A DNA stretch of 32,243 nucleotides from an uncultured Saprospiraceae bacterium (GTDB lineage: Bacteria; Bacteroidota; Bacteroidia; Chitinophagales; Saprospiraceae): positions 1 through 32,243 of the forward strand of contig CALIZI010000077.1 in assembly GCA_938028705.1 (NCBI GenBank), read 5' to 3'. The position numbers and the translations under genes were made by a program. How positions within the stretch are numbered: the first letter of the stretch is position 1; every line of letters begins with the position of its first letter. Positions 23,868 to 32,243 of this stretch are shown in pieces. The notes below the pieces were generated by a model that did no database searches, was not told the origin of the DNA, and saw only the letters and a list, made by a program, of their open reading frames with translations.

Positions 23868-23944
23868 TCCACAATTTTTTTTGTTTCTGTGTCATAAATA
23901 ATCAATTTGACTTCAAAGTCTTTTACCATGAGTAATTTGGTTAT
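23849..23944 (-). pseudogene. 3' remnant of xisH
   Basis: Upstream of xisI and overlapping it by 19 bp is an open frame reading ITKLLMVKDFEVKLIIYDTE then TKKIVEWKTLS and TAA. The xLKLIIYDxxxxKIVxW ending and the overlap with xisI match the C-terminus of XisH. An in-frame TGA stands just before ITKLLM, and the sequence beyond it is intergenic, with a hairpin and a mobile element. About three quarters of the usual 135-140 codons are missing. The ATG at 23929 could give a 26-residue peptide, but the endonuclease-like XisH domain is gone. Confidence 0.65.
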
Positions 23945-23985
23945 TCATAAATTTACTCATTTTCTACCAATGATACAAACTAAAT

Positions 23986-24018
23986 ACGGGTTACGAATTT
24001 TATTAATCCGTAACCCGT
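23986..24018 (-). terminator. Hairpin between the T9SS cargo gene and xisI
   Basis: ACGGGTTACG (23986-23995) and CGTAACCCGT (24009-24018) are exact inverse copies with a 13-nt loop. On the minus strand it is followed by a moderately T-rich ATTTAGTTTG. It may have been the terminator of the gene at 24302 before the element inserted between them. Confidence 0.5.
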
Positions 24019-24055
24019 ACACTTCACAATCCCTCAATCTCAAATTGAATTATTG

Positions 24056-24299
24056 GGCATGTTTAGAAATATAGTTGACACTTTGAATAAGGAAAAAACA
24101 CTATACTCCGTTTACTAAATTTTTCGATTTTGGTAAACGTGAACAAATCACAAAAATCAATAACTACCTAAATATCAGTGTTTTATGTACGTTTACTAAA
24201 CTCTTTGAAGTTTAGTAAACGGAGTGCTTAAATATTATTTTTATCCTAAAATGAAGTCAAAAAAGTGTCAACTACTTTTCTGCAAAATCTAAATATGCC
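24056..24299. mobile_element. 244-bp MITE-like element, family C
   Basis: The ends are GGCATGTTTAGA... and ...TCTAAATATGCC, with TAGTTGACACTTT near each end in inverse orientation (the right end has about 9 extra bases). The 8-bp direct repeat AATTATTG flanks it at 24048-24055 and 24300-24307. Inside, ACTCCGTTTACTAAA (24105-24119) is matched exactly in inverse at 24211-24225, and GTTTACTAAACT-CTTTGA-AGTTTAGTAAAC (24191-24220) is a further 12-bp hairpin. The duplicated site overlaps the last codon and stop of the gene at 24302. It has no coding capacity. A fragment of the same family lies at 4797-4866. Confidence 0.75.
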
Positions 24300-24301
24300 A
24301 A

Positions 24302-25432
24302 TTATTGTTTAACAAATTTGACCACTTCTTCGCCAAGAAGCTCACCAGATATGCTTATGGCATAATGACCGCTTACCCATTCACTACAATTCACATCAAT
24401 ATAATTCTCACCTTCATGGAGTTGAACCTGATTGTTGTAAATCATCCTGCCGGTCAGGTCATACACTTGCATATCAACTGACTCTTGTGCAGATGATTGT
24501 ATGTAAATTTTGGCTTGTTCGGCAGCAGGTTGCGGGAAGACGCTTGTTTCGTTCAATACACTTATAAATTTCTCTACGACGACCTTACTATACGCTTCTT
24601 TTCCTTCTATATCTATCATACGAAGGCGGTAGTAATTATCGCCATTTGCAGGTGTCGTATGCGTATAGGTATATTGTTGTTTTTCACTGCTTGTGCCTGC
24701 ACCTTCGAGGGTCTTGATGGTTGAAAAATCAATACCATTCGTAGAATGTTCTAAGGCAAAATACTCATTATCCCTTTCGGTTTCGGTCGTCCAGTCCAGT
24801 TGAATATTGGAGCGTTGGCGGGTAGCTTTGAGGTCTGTCAATTCCACAGGCAGACTCACCTCCAATAATGAGAATGTAAACCCTGTACTTCCACTATCGC
24901 CTGTCGTCATCCCATTACCATTGACAGCAGTGGCACCAACGTGGACATTGACAACTCCATCGGCAGGTTTTTCATTCAAAATATAAATAAATGAAAGGAG
25001 ATTATCGCTACTGATTCCATTGTGCTCAATGTATGTTCTGCCATTCGATAGTGTAATCTGTTTGGCATTGTCTGAGAGGTCAAAATAAGTTACATCCATA
25101 GGATTTCCCATGCCATCCATCATAATCAACTGAAAGCCATATCCTGCGGGCGTTCCCATAGCTGTACTGAACTCAACTTCCATATACGTTGGGTCAAAAA
25201 CTATGTATTCATAAGGTAATGTTCCTGTAAAAGATGTCAATTCAATTTGTACTATTCCATAGCTACCCGCCAGATTGTGACAACCGCCACAGACCTGTCC
25301 GGTTTCGCCGGGCGCACCTGTAAAGCCCATATCAACTTGAGCACCGGGTCCGTTGGAGTAACCTGTAAATAAAAATAATAAGGTAGCAGCTAATACTGTA
25401 AAGAAAAGGGTGTAAATATTATGTAAATTCAT
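24302..25432 (-). CDS. T9SS-exported protein with choice-of-anchor V-like domain and CGGCH motif
   Basis: A 376-residue exported protein. The signal segment IYTLFFTVLAATLLFLFTGY lies at residues 6-25. It is followed by a domain with SNGPGA, TGAPGETGQVCGGCH and beta-strands (about 26-195). Cys48-x-x-Cys51-His52 has the form of a covalent heme-c site and is typical of the choice-of-anchor V type domain. Next is a fibronectin-like module (VELTDLKATRQRSNIQLDWT, then NYYRLRMIDIEGKEAYSKV, about 200-292). The C-terminal T9SS type A sorting domain (about 300-376) has VFPQPAAEQAKIYI, YDLTGRMIYNN, INVNCSEW-like IDVNCSEW and the end VVKFVKQ. It should be secreted through T9SS and attached to the surface. 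Its activity is unknown. The stop is intact although an element inserted there. Confidence 0.88.
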   Translation of the reverse strand: MNLHNIYTLFFTVLAATLLFLFTGYSNGPGAQVDMGFTGAPGETGQVCGGCHNLAGSYGIVQIELTSFTGTLPYEYIVFDPTYMEVEFSTAMGTPAGYGFQLIMMDGMGNPMDVTYFDLSDNAKQITLSNGRTYIEHNGISSDNLLSFIYILNEKPADGVVNVHVGATAVNGNGMTTGDSGSTGFTFSLLEVSLPVELTDLKATRQRSNIQLDWTTETERDNEYFALEHSTNGIDFSTIKTLEGAGTSSEKQQYTYTHTTPANGDNYYRLRMIDIEGKEAYSKVVVEKFISVLNETSVFPQPAAEQAKIYIQSSAQESVDMQVYDLTGRMIYNNQVQLHEGENYIDVNCSEWVSGHYAISISGELLGEEVVKFVKQ

Positions 25433-26127
25433 ACTGGACTTGATTTAAAAAATTAGATAAAATGAGTTTGATTAATGTCTAAACAACCGCCTAAGTGCAG
25501 TTATTACCTGCGTTTTGGGGATTTTTGATATAAAAAATAATATACGAATTGTTTTATTTTTAAACAAAAAACATATTATATAATAATTCATTATTAAATA
25601 AAAAATATTTATAATATTATTTAAATATATTTATGTAATTAAAAATTACAATTAGTTTAATTTTTTGAAAATTATAAAATAAATATTTTCAAAATATCAA
25701 TTAATCATTTGACTATCAATTAGTTATAATTTTCATTTTCTACTTTAAAAAAATCTCCGAAACTCTGGTTGTTATATATAGTTCATATTTTTATTCAAAT
25801 GGTTGCATACAAATAATAAATGATATATAATATTTTTTAAATCAAAAATATATGATAGCTCGTGCATCCATTGGCATCATTTATGCCACTTAATGAATAC
25901 CCACCTTCCAGTATCAATATTTCAACCCTGTCACAAATTCTCACTTTTTAAACCATATTCAAGACGAATTTAATGCGTCATTTATGGTGAATATTCATCA
26001 TTATTTTTAAGGAACAAACGTAAACAACAAACCGCATATAACGCAATCAGTCTCGTGTTGATTGATAGCTCGTCATGCGTATATCATTATAAGGGAAAAA
26101 ATTGGAAACATCTGATAAAAGTAAGCA
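25433..26127. other. Very AT-rich intergenic region between divergent surface-protein genes
   Basis: About 700 bp with no credible gene. 25540-25700 is almost pure A/T. A small hairpin, TTGGCATCATTTATGCCA, lies near 25871-25888. Promoters for both flanking genes are presumably here, but I see no exact TAnnTTTG box at a convincing place. Confidence 0.45.
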
Positions 26128-29100
26128 ATGAAAAAAATTATAACATTTTTTGGGCACAAGAATATTTTGACTGCCTTATTCTTATTTATTACTATTCACA
26201 GTTTTAGTCAAACAACTACTTGTGTAACTATCAATACAAGTATAGACGATGTAGAAGAAGAGCCTAATGTCGGTAATATCATAGATGACGTAAGTTTAGA
26301 TTTGGATTTGGGTGAAGATAATGCAAAAATTGTCGGGCTTAGGTTCAATAATATCAATGTACCGCAAGGTGCTTTGATTACGAATGCCTATATTCAGTTT
26401 ACAGCCGAAGAAATCGGTACGCTAGCTACCAACCTGACTATTGTAGGAGAAGCAGTGGATAATGCCAGTCCATTTACAACGACCGCCTACGATGTATCAT
26501 CCCGAACAAATACCGGATCGTCAGTCAATTGGCTAGTGCCTGCATGGAATACCATAGGAAGTGCCGGAATTGATGAACAAAGTCCTAATATTGCAAATAT
26601 TATTGGAGAAATTATCAGCAGACCCGGATATGTACAAGGAAATTCCATCGCTTTAATTGTCACAGGAACAGGTAAGCGAGCGGCTTATCCTTATGATGCT
26701 TCGCCCGCAGAGGCTCCGGAATTGTGTATTACCTATTGCAATGATGCAAACAATGATGGAATTTGTGATAACATTAATCCTCTTGCTACCTCAAAAATCG
26801 TTATCAATGAAGTCAACTATCGCTCCCTTGAAATTCAGAAAGACATAGAATTTGTCGAAATATATAATGCCGACAGCGCAACAGTTGACCTGACAGGCTG
26901 GCAATTGACTGATGGTATCGCTTATCAATTTCCAGCCGGTACCGTCATCAATCCCGGTGATTATCTTGTTATCTGTGCTGACCCTGCTGTTTGTCAATCT
27001 GAATTCGGAATTACAGGCGCACTCGGTCCTTACACAGGAGGATTAAGCGGTGGCGGTGATGATGTTATTTTAAGAAATGATTATTTCAAAATTGCAGATA
27101 AAGTAGATTATAAAGGTTGGCAAGAATGGCCCAACGTTCGATATAATGACTATACTACTCAACAATATGATGCAGCTACGGCTACTTACTACGATGAAAA
27201 AACAAAAGTATCCACTTCTATCCAAAAAATAAATCCCGAACTACCCGGCAATCATGCCGGAAGTTGGTCGGCAGCTATACCTAGTCCTAATGCTCAAAAT
27301 AGTAATGTTTATAAGGCTAATTGGACGGATATTCCGGTTATAAAAAATGTCTCAAAAAGCCCTGACCAGCCCGTATCCGGTGATATTGTACGTATCAAAG
27401 CGGATATGACTAATATTGATAATATCGTCGGTAGCCTATCGCTTACCTTAGAATATCAAACCGTAAATCCCGGAAGCTATATTCACAAAACCGATATTCA
27501 ATACGATACCAACTGGACATCTATCCCCATGTACGATAATGGTCTAGGCGCAGATTCTACAGCGAATAATAATATATATACTGCCGCTATTCCTGCATCC
27601 GTTCAACAACATCGGAGACTAATCAGATATAGAGTAAAAGTCTCCTCACCGGCTCACGATGTCATTTATCCTGACCAAAATCATACGGAAAGCAATTACG
27701 CTTATTATGTATATGATGGCTACCCGCTTGTCAATGGAACTTATGATATTAATCAGGTCAATCCTATGCAAGAAATTACTGTTATTACGGCAGATACTAC
27801 TTCAGCCAAATACATAGGACCCGGCAATGGCATTGACAATACGGGGCAATACACAGGATATGAATATTTGGGAGAAGGAACAATTGTCTATAATGGTAAA
27901 GTATATGACCACATTCGCTTCCGGCCACGCGGACGTACTAGAGGTAGGGCAGCAAGAACGAAGCCGGGTGTCAAATTTGACCTCAATTCTGAGCGTGGCA
28001 TTACCCCACAAGATGACTGCGGTGAAGAATATGAAGAAGAACGCGGCAAATTGACACTATCCGGCACTTATATCAATGACATCACTACACATGGTATGAC
28101 CGAATCTGTCATTCACAAAGTGCTTCAACTAAACGGTGCTATGGGAAGAGATGTGGACTATACTCAATTTCGGGTCGTTGACCAAAGCACCGAAACCGGA
28201 GCGGGAGGTGATTTTTGGGGGGTCTTTCTTATTTTAGAAAATTATGATGGCGAATATCTCGAAGAACACAATCGGGCTGACGGTAATATTTGGAGATACA
28301 AAAGAGCCGGACTCAACCCTCACCGAATGACCCATCAGGGAGATTTTCCCGGTACAGACAGTATCGGTGCATGGACTCAAAACGTTGTCGATGCCGATAT
28401 GAAGCATCTTATCAATGATAAAGTCGCCAATCTCTTTTTAGGACAAGGTGCCACCAATTACGAAGGCAAACACGCTCAAAGAGACTATTACAACTCCGAG
28501 ACCGGAAAATGGTGTATATGGTACGGTGACTATGATACTACCTTCGGAATGTCTTATGATGACGGCACGTTTTTCCCAAGAAGTGGCTCCGACCCAAATA
28601 TACCTATACTTCTGGTGCAAGATATGACAGGCGTAGAGATTGAATATAAAAACGCTATGCGTTCCGCTTATGATTTACTATTCAATCAAGAACAAGTCGA
28701 TTTTCTGATAGACATGGAATCCAAAAAAATCTACGACCCCACTGCGGCTTATGATTGGACAGACCTCGACCACAGCCGCTGGAATCAGACCTATGACTTA
28801 GGTAATGTAGATGCACACATTGCCTGGTACAAACAATGGTTCAGTGACCGCGGAACCCACCTCGCTGCAACAGATACTATGCAAGGTTTTTACGACATCA
28901 ACATACCCGACCAACCCTTCATTACACTCACAGGCAGCGGGGCATTGGATGATTTGACTTTTAACAACTCCGCTTTTTCCGACCCGCAAGGCGCAGCTAC
29001 TTTTGCAACACTCGAATGGAGAGTAGGAGAATGGAGCGACCCTGCCAATCCCGTTTACGCCTCAATATGCGAACCCAAATACGAAATCGAAACCAAATGG

Positions 29101-32070
29101 ACTAGCGGCGAAATCACGACATTTTCCAATACCTATACCATACCTGCCGATGCACAATTAAAAACAGATAGAACCTATAAAGTCAGAGTTCGTTACAAAG
29201 ACAATACTGGCAGATGGAGCCATTGGAGTGACCCCGTACAGATAGTACCTACGCCCGCTACACCTGCTAATTATGATATTGTCATTAATGAAATTATGTA
29301 TAATGACGATAATTGCTGTGGTGGCGAATACGTCGAAATTTATAATACAGGTAATAGTTCGGTGAGCTTGGATAATTTTAAATTCACCGAAGGAATAGAC
29401 TATGACTTCCCTAAAGGTACAAGTATGGCGGCGGGTAGTTATATTGTACTTGCCAAGGACAGTACACTTTTTGTACAAAAATACGGGTATTCGCCTTTCG
29501 GCGATTATGGTGGCACACTCTCCAATAATAGCGAAGACATCGTATTGGAAGCTCCATATAGAATAGTTGTTGATACTGTCAGGTATTTTGACGATGGTGT
29601 TTGGGACGAAAATCCTGACGGAAGCGGCACTTCCCTCGAATTGCTCGACCCATATTCCGATAATGCTGACCCTGTCAATTGGTTCCGCTCCGATTTCTCC
29701 TGCGGTACACCCGGCGCACCCAACTCGCGTATATGTACAGGTACAGCAGAAAGCATCGTCATCAATGAAATTAACTATAATAGCCCCAACTCACCCAATG
29801 CCGGAGATTGGGTAGAATTGCATAATGCAACAGCCGCAGCCGTTGATATTTCCAATTGGGAATTTTATGACGGCGACAATCAATTTATCATTCCTGCAGG
29901 AACAGTCATACAGCCTGACAGCTTTTTAATACTGACAGAAAATGATACATTATTTACCAATGTATTCCCTCATGTCACCAGCTATATAGGCAATCTTGAT
30001 TTCGGATTCTCCAATGGCGGTGAGCGCATTTCTTTATTTGATGAAAATAAATGCCTCTCCGATTATGTTGCCTACGATGATGATATGCCCTGGGATACCA
30101 TTCCTGACGGCAACGGACCTACACTATCACTCATCACCCCTAATTCCGATAATGCTCTTTATCCCTCGTGGGAAAGTTCATCGAATATCAACTCCCCTAA
30201 TGGTACACCCGGACGCGCCAATACCCGATGTCTCACACAGCAAATCATAGCATCTGATACCGTATGTGTAGGGCTATCTACCTTGCTTACTGTTAATATT
30301 CCTGACCCCAATGTGAATTATAATTGGCTCACCTTCAATGGTGTATCAACTTCTCCAACATCAAATTCGACCAATGTAACATGGAATTCGCCCGGTACAT
30401 ATACCATACAATTAATTACAAAATATTATGAATGTACAAGAATTTATAATAAACAAATAGTCGTACAAAATTGCAATAGCGGACCAAGTTTGGTCGTAGA
30501 TAATTTTATAACAACTGAAGATGTTACACTCAATAATGGCATCAGCTTACTGGCTAATGATACCCCCGATCCCGAAGGTGATGCCTTGACAGCAAATCTC
30601 GTATCCAATATTGTACCTTCCAATGGCACAGTGATAGTCAATGCCAATGGTACATTCATATACACCCCCAATCCTGATTTTAATGGTACAGATAGCTTTG
30701 AATATGAAGTATGCGACGATGGCATACCCGTAGCTTGTAACACAGAAATGGTTTACATCACTGTTGTACCTGCCAATGATGCACCTATAGCCGCAGACGA
30801 TACTTCAACCACTCCTGAAGATACCGCTATTTCTGATTCCGTACACAGTAATGATACAGATATTGACGGAGATAATCTCGCTGTCAATATCACCCCCGTC
30901 ACACCGCCTGCCAATGGAAGTATATCCCTGCTTGCAAGCGGCTCTTACAGCTATACCCCAAATCCCGATTTTAACGGAACGGATAGTTTTGAATATGAAA
31001 TTTGTGATACAGGCAACCCTGTTATGTGCGATACAGCAATGGTCACTGTCAACATTACAGCGGTCAATGATGCACCCATAGCTGTCACAGACAGTTTCCA
31101 TACCGTCATGGATACTGCATTGATAGCTAATGTATTACAAAACGATACGGATATAGATGGAGACATGCTTTCGCTCTCTGCCATAACAGTCAATCCGGCT
31201 AACGGTACAGCAACCATACTCCCGAATGGCGATATTCAATATCAGCCTAATCCGGGATATATCGGCACCGACCAATTAACTTATGAAGTCTGTGATTCCG
31301 GTGCTTTGTGCGATCTAATGACCATAACCCTCGTCATAGAACCCGGCTGTGCCGACATTCAGATATTCCTCAACCTTGAAGGGGCTTATGATCCTGTCAC
31401 TGCCGAAATGACCACTATCCTTAGCACAGTCCGAAAGCTATTGCCCGGACAAACACCCGCAAGTGGACTGGCAATACCCACACCTGCCGGACAGCCGTAT
31501 AACGTAGCTCCCTGGAACTACACAGGTACTGAAGGTGCCAACTGGACCGACGCAGACTACACCGGTGATGAAGTCGATTGGATACTCGTCTCCTTCCGTA
31601 CCGGAACAACTAAAAGTACGGAAGTGGCACAGACCGCCGCCTTGCTCAACAAAGACGGTAGTGTCCGCTTCCCCGACCGATGTGCTTTACTCGCTTCGGC
31701 AGCCGATTCTATTTATGTTGTTGTGGAGCATCGCAATCATTTAGGTATCATGACTCCCACACCTATTGAGTTGGTGAATGGTACATTAGTCCACGATTTC
31801 CGTACAACCGACAGCTTTAAAGACCTCACCAGCTTCGGTCAAAAACAACTCGCCACAGGTGACTGGGGTATGTACTGCGGCGATGCCAACCAAGCAGTCG
31901 ATGCGGTCAGTTACGACATTACCGGACTTGATAAAACCATCTGGTTTGACAATAACGGTATATTTGATGAATACATAGAAGCTGACTTCAATCTGGATGG
32001 CGATATCAACGGTCAGGACAAATCACTTTGGTATGACAACAACGGTATTTCTTCCCGAGTACCTAAGTAA
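26128..32070 (+). CDS. Very large secreted CotH-kinase/lamin-tail/tandem-95 surface protein
   Basis: A 1980-residue protein with a signal peptide (about 1-27, ending HSFSQ). In order: a beta-rich domain (28-205, LRFNNINVPQGALITNAYI); lamin-tail domain 1 (220-380, IVINEVNY...EFVEIYN); a CotH kinase-like domain (550-910, RFRPRGRTRG, NDITTHGMTESVIHKVLQL, WYGDYDTTFG); a fibronectin-like stretch (930-1045); lamin-tail domains 2 and 3 (1048-1200 and 1208-1366); a PKD/Ig-like part (1368-1450); three tandem-95 cadherin-like repeats (1453-1740, each with FTYTPNPDFNGTDSFEYE-like sequence); and a C-terminal module (1741-1980). The module has PYNVAPWNYTGTEG, VDWILVSFRTG, VEHRNHLGIMTP and two Asp-rich calcium-type repeats (DFNLDGDINGQDKSLWYDNN), ending SSRVPK. 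No usual T9SS sorting domain closes it. An adhesive or wall-associated role is inference; CotH homologues can phosphorylate proteins. Confidence 0.9.
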   Translation: MKKIITFFGHKNILTALFLFITIHSFSQTTTCVTINTSIDDVEEEPNVGNIIDDVSLDLDLGEDNAKIVGLRFNNINVPQGALITNAYIQFTAEEIGTLATNLTIVGEAVDNASPFTTTAYDVSSRTNTGSSVNWLVPAWNTIGSAGIDEQSPNIANIIGEIISRPGYVQGNSIALIVTGTGKRAAYPYDASPAEAPELCITYCNDANNDGICDNINPLATSKIVINEVNYRSLEIQKDIEFVEIYNADSATVDLTGWQLTDGIAYQFPAGTVINPGDYLVICADPAVCQSEFGITGALGPYTGGLSGGGDDVILRNDYFKIADKVDYKGWQEWPNVRYNDYTTQQYDAATATYYDEKTKVSTSIQKINPELPGNHAGSWSAAIPSPNAQNSNVYKANWTDIPVIKNVSKSPDQPVSGDIVRIKADMTNIDNIVGSLSLTLEYQTVNPGSYIHKTDIQYDTNWTSIPMYDNGLGADSTANNNIYTAAIPASVQQHRRLIRYRVKVSSPAHDVIYPDQNHTESNYAYYVYDGYPLVNGTYDINQVNPMQEITVITADTTSAKYIGPGNGIDNTGQYTGYEYLGEGTIVYNGKVYDHIRFRPRGRTRGRAARTKPGVKFDLNSERGITPQDDCGEEYEEERGKLTLSGTYINDITTHGMTESVIHKVLQLNGAMGRDVDYTQFRVVDQSTETGAGGDFWGVFLILENYDGEYLEEHNRADGNIWRYKRAGLNPHRMTHQGDFPGTDSIGAWTQNVVDADMKHLINDKVANLFLGQGATNYEGKHAQRDYYNSETGKWCIWYGDYDTTFGMSYDDGTFFPRSGSDPNIPILLVQDMTGVEIEYKNAMRSAYDLLFNQEQVDFLIDMESKKIYDPTAAYDWTDLDHSRWNQTYDLGNVDAHIAWYKQWFSDRGTHLAATDTMQGFYDINIPDQPFITLTGSGALDDLTFNNSAFSDPQGAATFATLEWRVGEWSDPANPVYASICEPKYEIETKWTSGEITTFSNTYTIPADAQLKTDRTYKVRVRYKDNTGRWSHWSDPVQIVPTPATPANYDIVINEIMYNDDNCCGGEYVEIYNTGNSSVSLDNFKFTEGIDYDFPKGTSMAAGSYIVLAKDSTLFVQKYGYSPFGDYGGTLSNNSEDIVLEAPYRIVVDTVRYFDDGVWDENPDGSGTSLELLDPYSDNADPVNWFRSDFSCGTPGAPNSRICTGTAESIVINEINYNSPNSPNAGDWVELHNATAAAVDISNWEFYDGDNQFIIPAGTVIQPDSFLILTENDTLFTNVFPHVTSYIGNLDFGFSNGGERISLFDENKCLSDYVAYDDDMPWDTIPDGNGPTLSLITPNSDNALYPSWESSSNINSPNGTPGRANTRCLTQQIIASDTVCVGLSTLLTVNIPDPNVNYNWLTFNGVSTSPTSNSTNVTWNSPGTYTIQLITKYYECTRIYNKQIVVQNCNSGPSLVVDNFITTEDVTLNNGISLLANDTPDPEGDALTANLVSNIVPSNGTVIVNANGTFIYTPNPDFNGTDSFEYEVCDDGIPVACNTEMVYITVVPANDAPIAADDTSTTPEDTAISDSVHSNDTDIDGDNLAVNITPVTPPANGSISLLASGSYSYTPNPDFNGTDSFEYEICDTGNPVMCDTAMVTVNITAVNDAPIAVTDSFHTVMDTALIANVLQNDTDIDGDMLSLSAITVNPANGTATILPNGDIQYQPNPGYIGTDQLTYEVCDSGALCDLMTITLVIEPGCADIQIFLNLEGAYDPVTAEMTTILSTVRKLLPGQTPASGLAIPTPAGQPYNVAPWNYTGTEGANWTDADYTGDEVDWILVSFRTGTTKSTEVAQTAALLNKDGSVRFPDRCALLASAADSIYVVVEHRNHLGIMTPTPIELVNGTLVHDFRTTDSFKDLTSFGQKQLATGDWGMYCGDANQAVDAVSYDITGLDKTIWFDNNGIFDEYIEADFNLDGDINGQDKSLWYDNNGISSRVPK

Positions 32071-32150
32071 TTTTTGAATATTGAATATCGAACAGGGAAT
32101 GTGGGTGCAGGACAAATCTTTAATTTCAAATTGAACTGAGAGCAATTAAG

Positions 32151-32192
32151 ACCCTGTAATGACTGCTTTAGCTGTCAAGTGAATAACAGGGT
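32151..32192 (+). terminator. Possible terminator after the CotH gene
   Basis: ACCCTGT (32151-32157) and ACAGGGT (32186-32192) form a 7-bp stem around a long loop, followed by GCGATTTGTTTTTGT. The loop contains CTTTAGCTGTCAAGTG, similar to CTTTAGCCATCAAGTG at 208-223, so it may instead belong to a REP family. Confidence 0.4.
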
Positions 32193-32243
32193 GCGATTTG
32201 TTTTTGTACCCATATCTCATTTTTAATTTTTATTCAATAATGG

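Noticed and set aside
31421-31744. Frames on both strands within the CotH gene
   Set aside because: These are shadows of the single long coding frame, which has continuous domain matches.

Overview
The window reads as chromosomal DNA of a Gram-negative Bacteroidota bacterium, most likely from the Saprospiria/Saprospirales side of the phylum. The evidence is lpxD (lipid A), a type IX secretion (T9SS) sorting domain, very large CotH/lamin-tail/tandem-95 surface proteins, start codons without Shine-Dalgarno sequences, several exact TAnnTTTG boxes (the Bacteroidota -7 element), and AT-rich intergenic DNA full of palindromic repeats. The placement within the phylum is inference.

Layout. 1-629: REP-like palindromes and a 200-bp palindromic element. 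690-2252: lysS. 2466-3878 (minus): a small helical protein of unknown function and a YugP-type membrane zinc protease. 3879-4985: no gene, but nested miniature elements. 4986-7383 (plus): a YbdL-type methionine aminotransferase and a dienoyl-CoA isomerase-like crotonase. 7435-11902 (minus): an AlkD-like alkylation-repair protein, lpxD, a DegS-like HtrA protease with one PDZ domain, and a small secreted protein. 11969-17226 (minus): a defence-type block with a 1311-residue type IIG restriction-methylation enzyme and a DUF1016/YhcG PD-(D/E)XK protein. Between these two lies the 3' part of a 5S rRNA gene with its terminator. 17599-22027 (minus): a GCS2-CBS fusion protein, a DUF6155 protein and lpdA. 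22195-23507 (plus): a CPBP membrane protease and TrmH. 23508-25432 (minus): XisI with a remnant of xisH, a 244-bp mobile element, and a T9SS cargo protein carrying a CGGCH motif. 26128-32070 (plus): a 1980-residue secreted CotH/lamin-tail protein.

How the genes relate. Housekeeping genes (lysS, ybdL, lpxD, lpdA, trmH) alternate with accessory genes, and long operons are few. The restriction enzyme and the DUF1016 protein form a plausible small defence island. xisI sits beside a decayed xisH. The two exported proteins belong to the cell surface.

The most unusual content is between genes. I find at least four families of short, non-coding, palindromic elements, each with at least one copy flanked by a direct repeat that looks like a target-site duplication: 387-586, 4244-4571, 6201-6448 with 9612-9887, and 24056-24299. 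One is inserted inside another. The other striking feature is the 5S rRNA 3' fragment, whose sequence supplies the last codons and the stop of the DUF1016 gene. I saw no tRNA gene, CRISPR array, complete rRNA gene or transposase gene.
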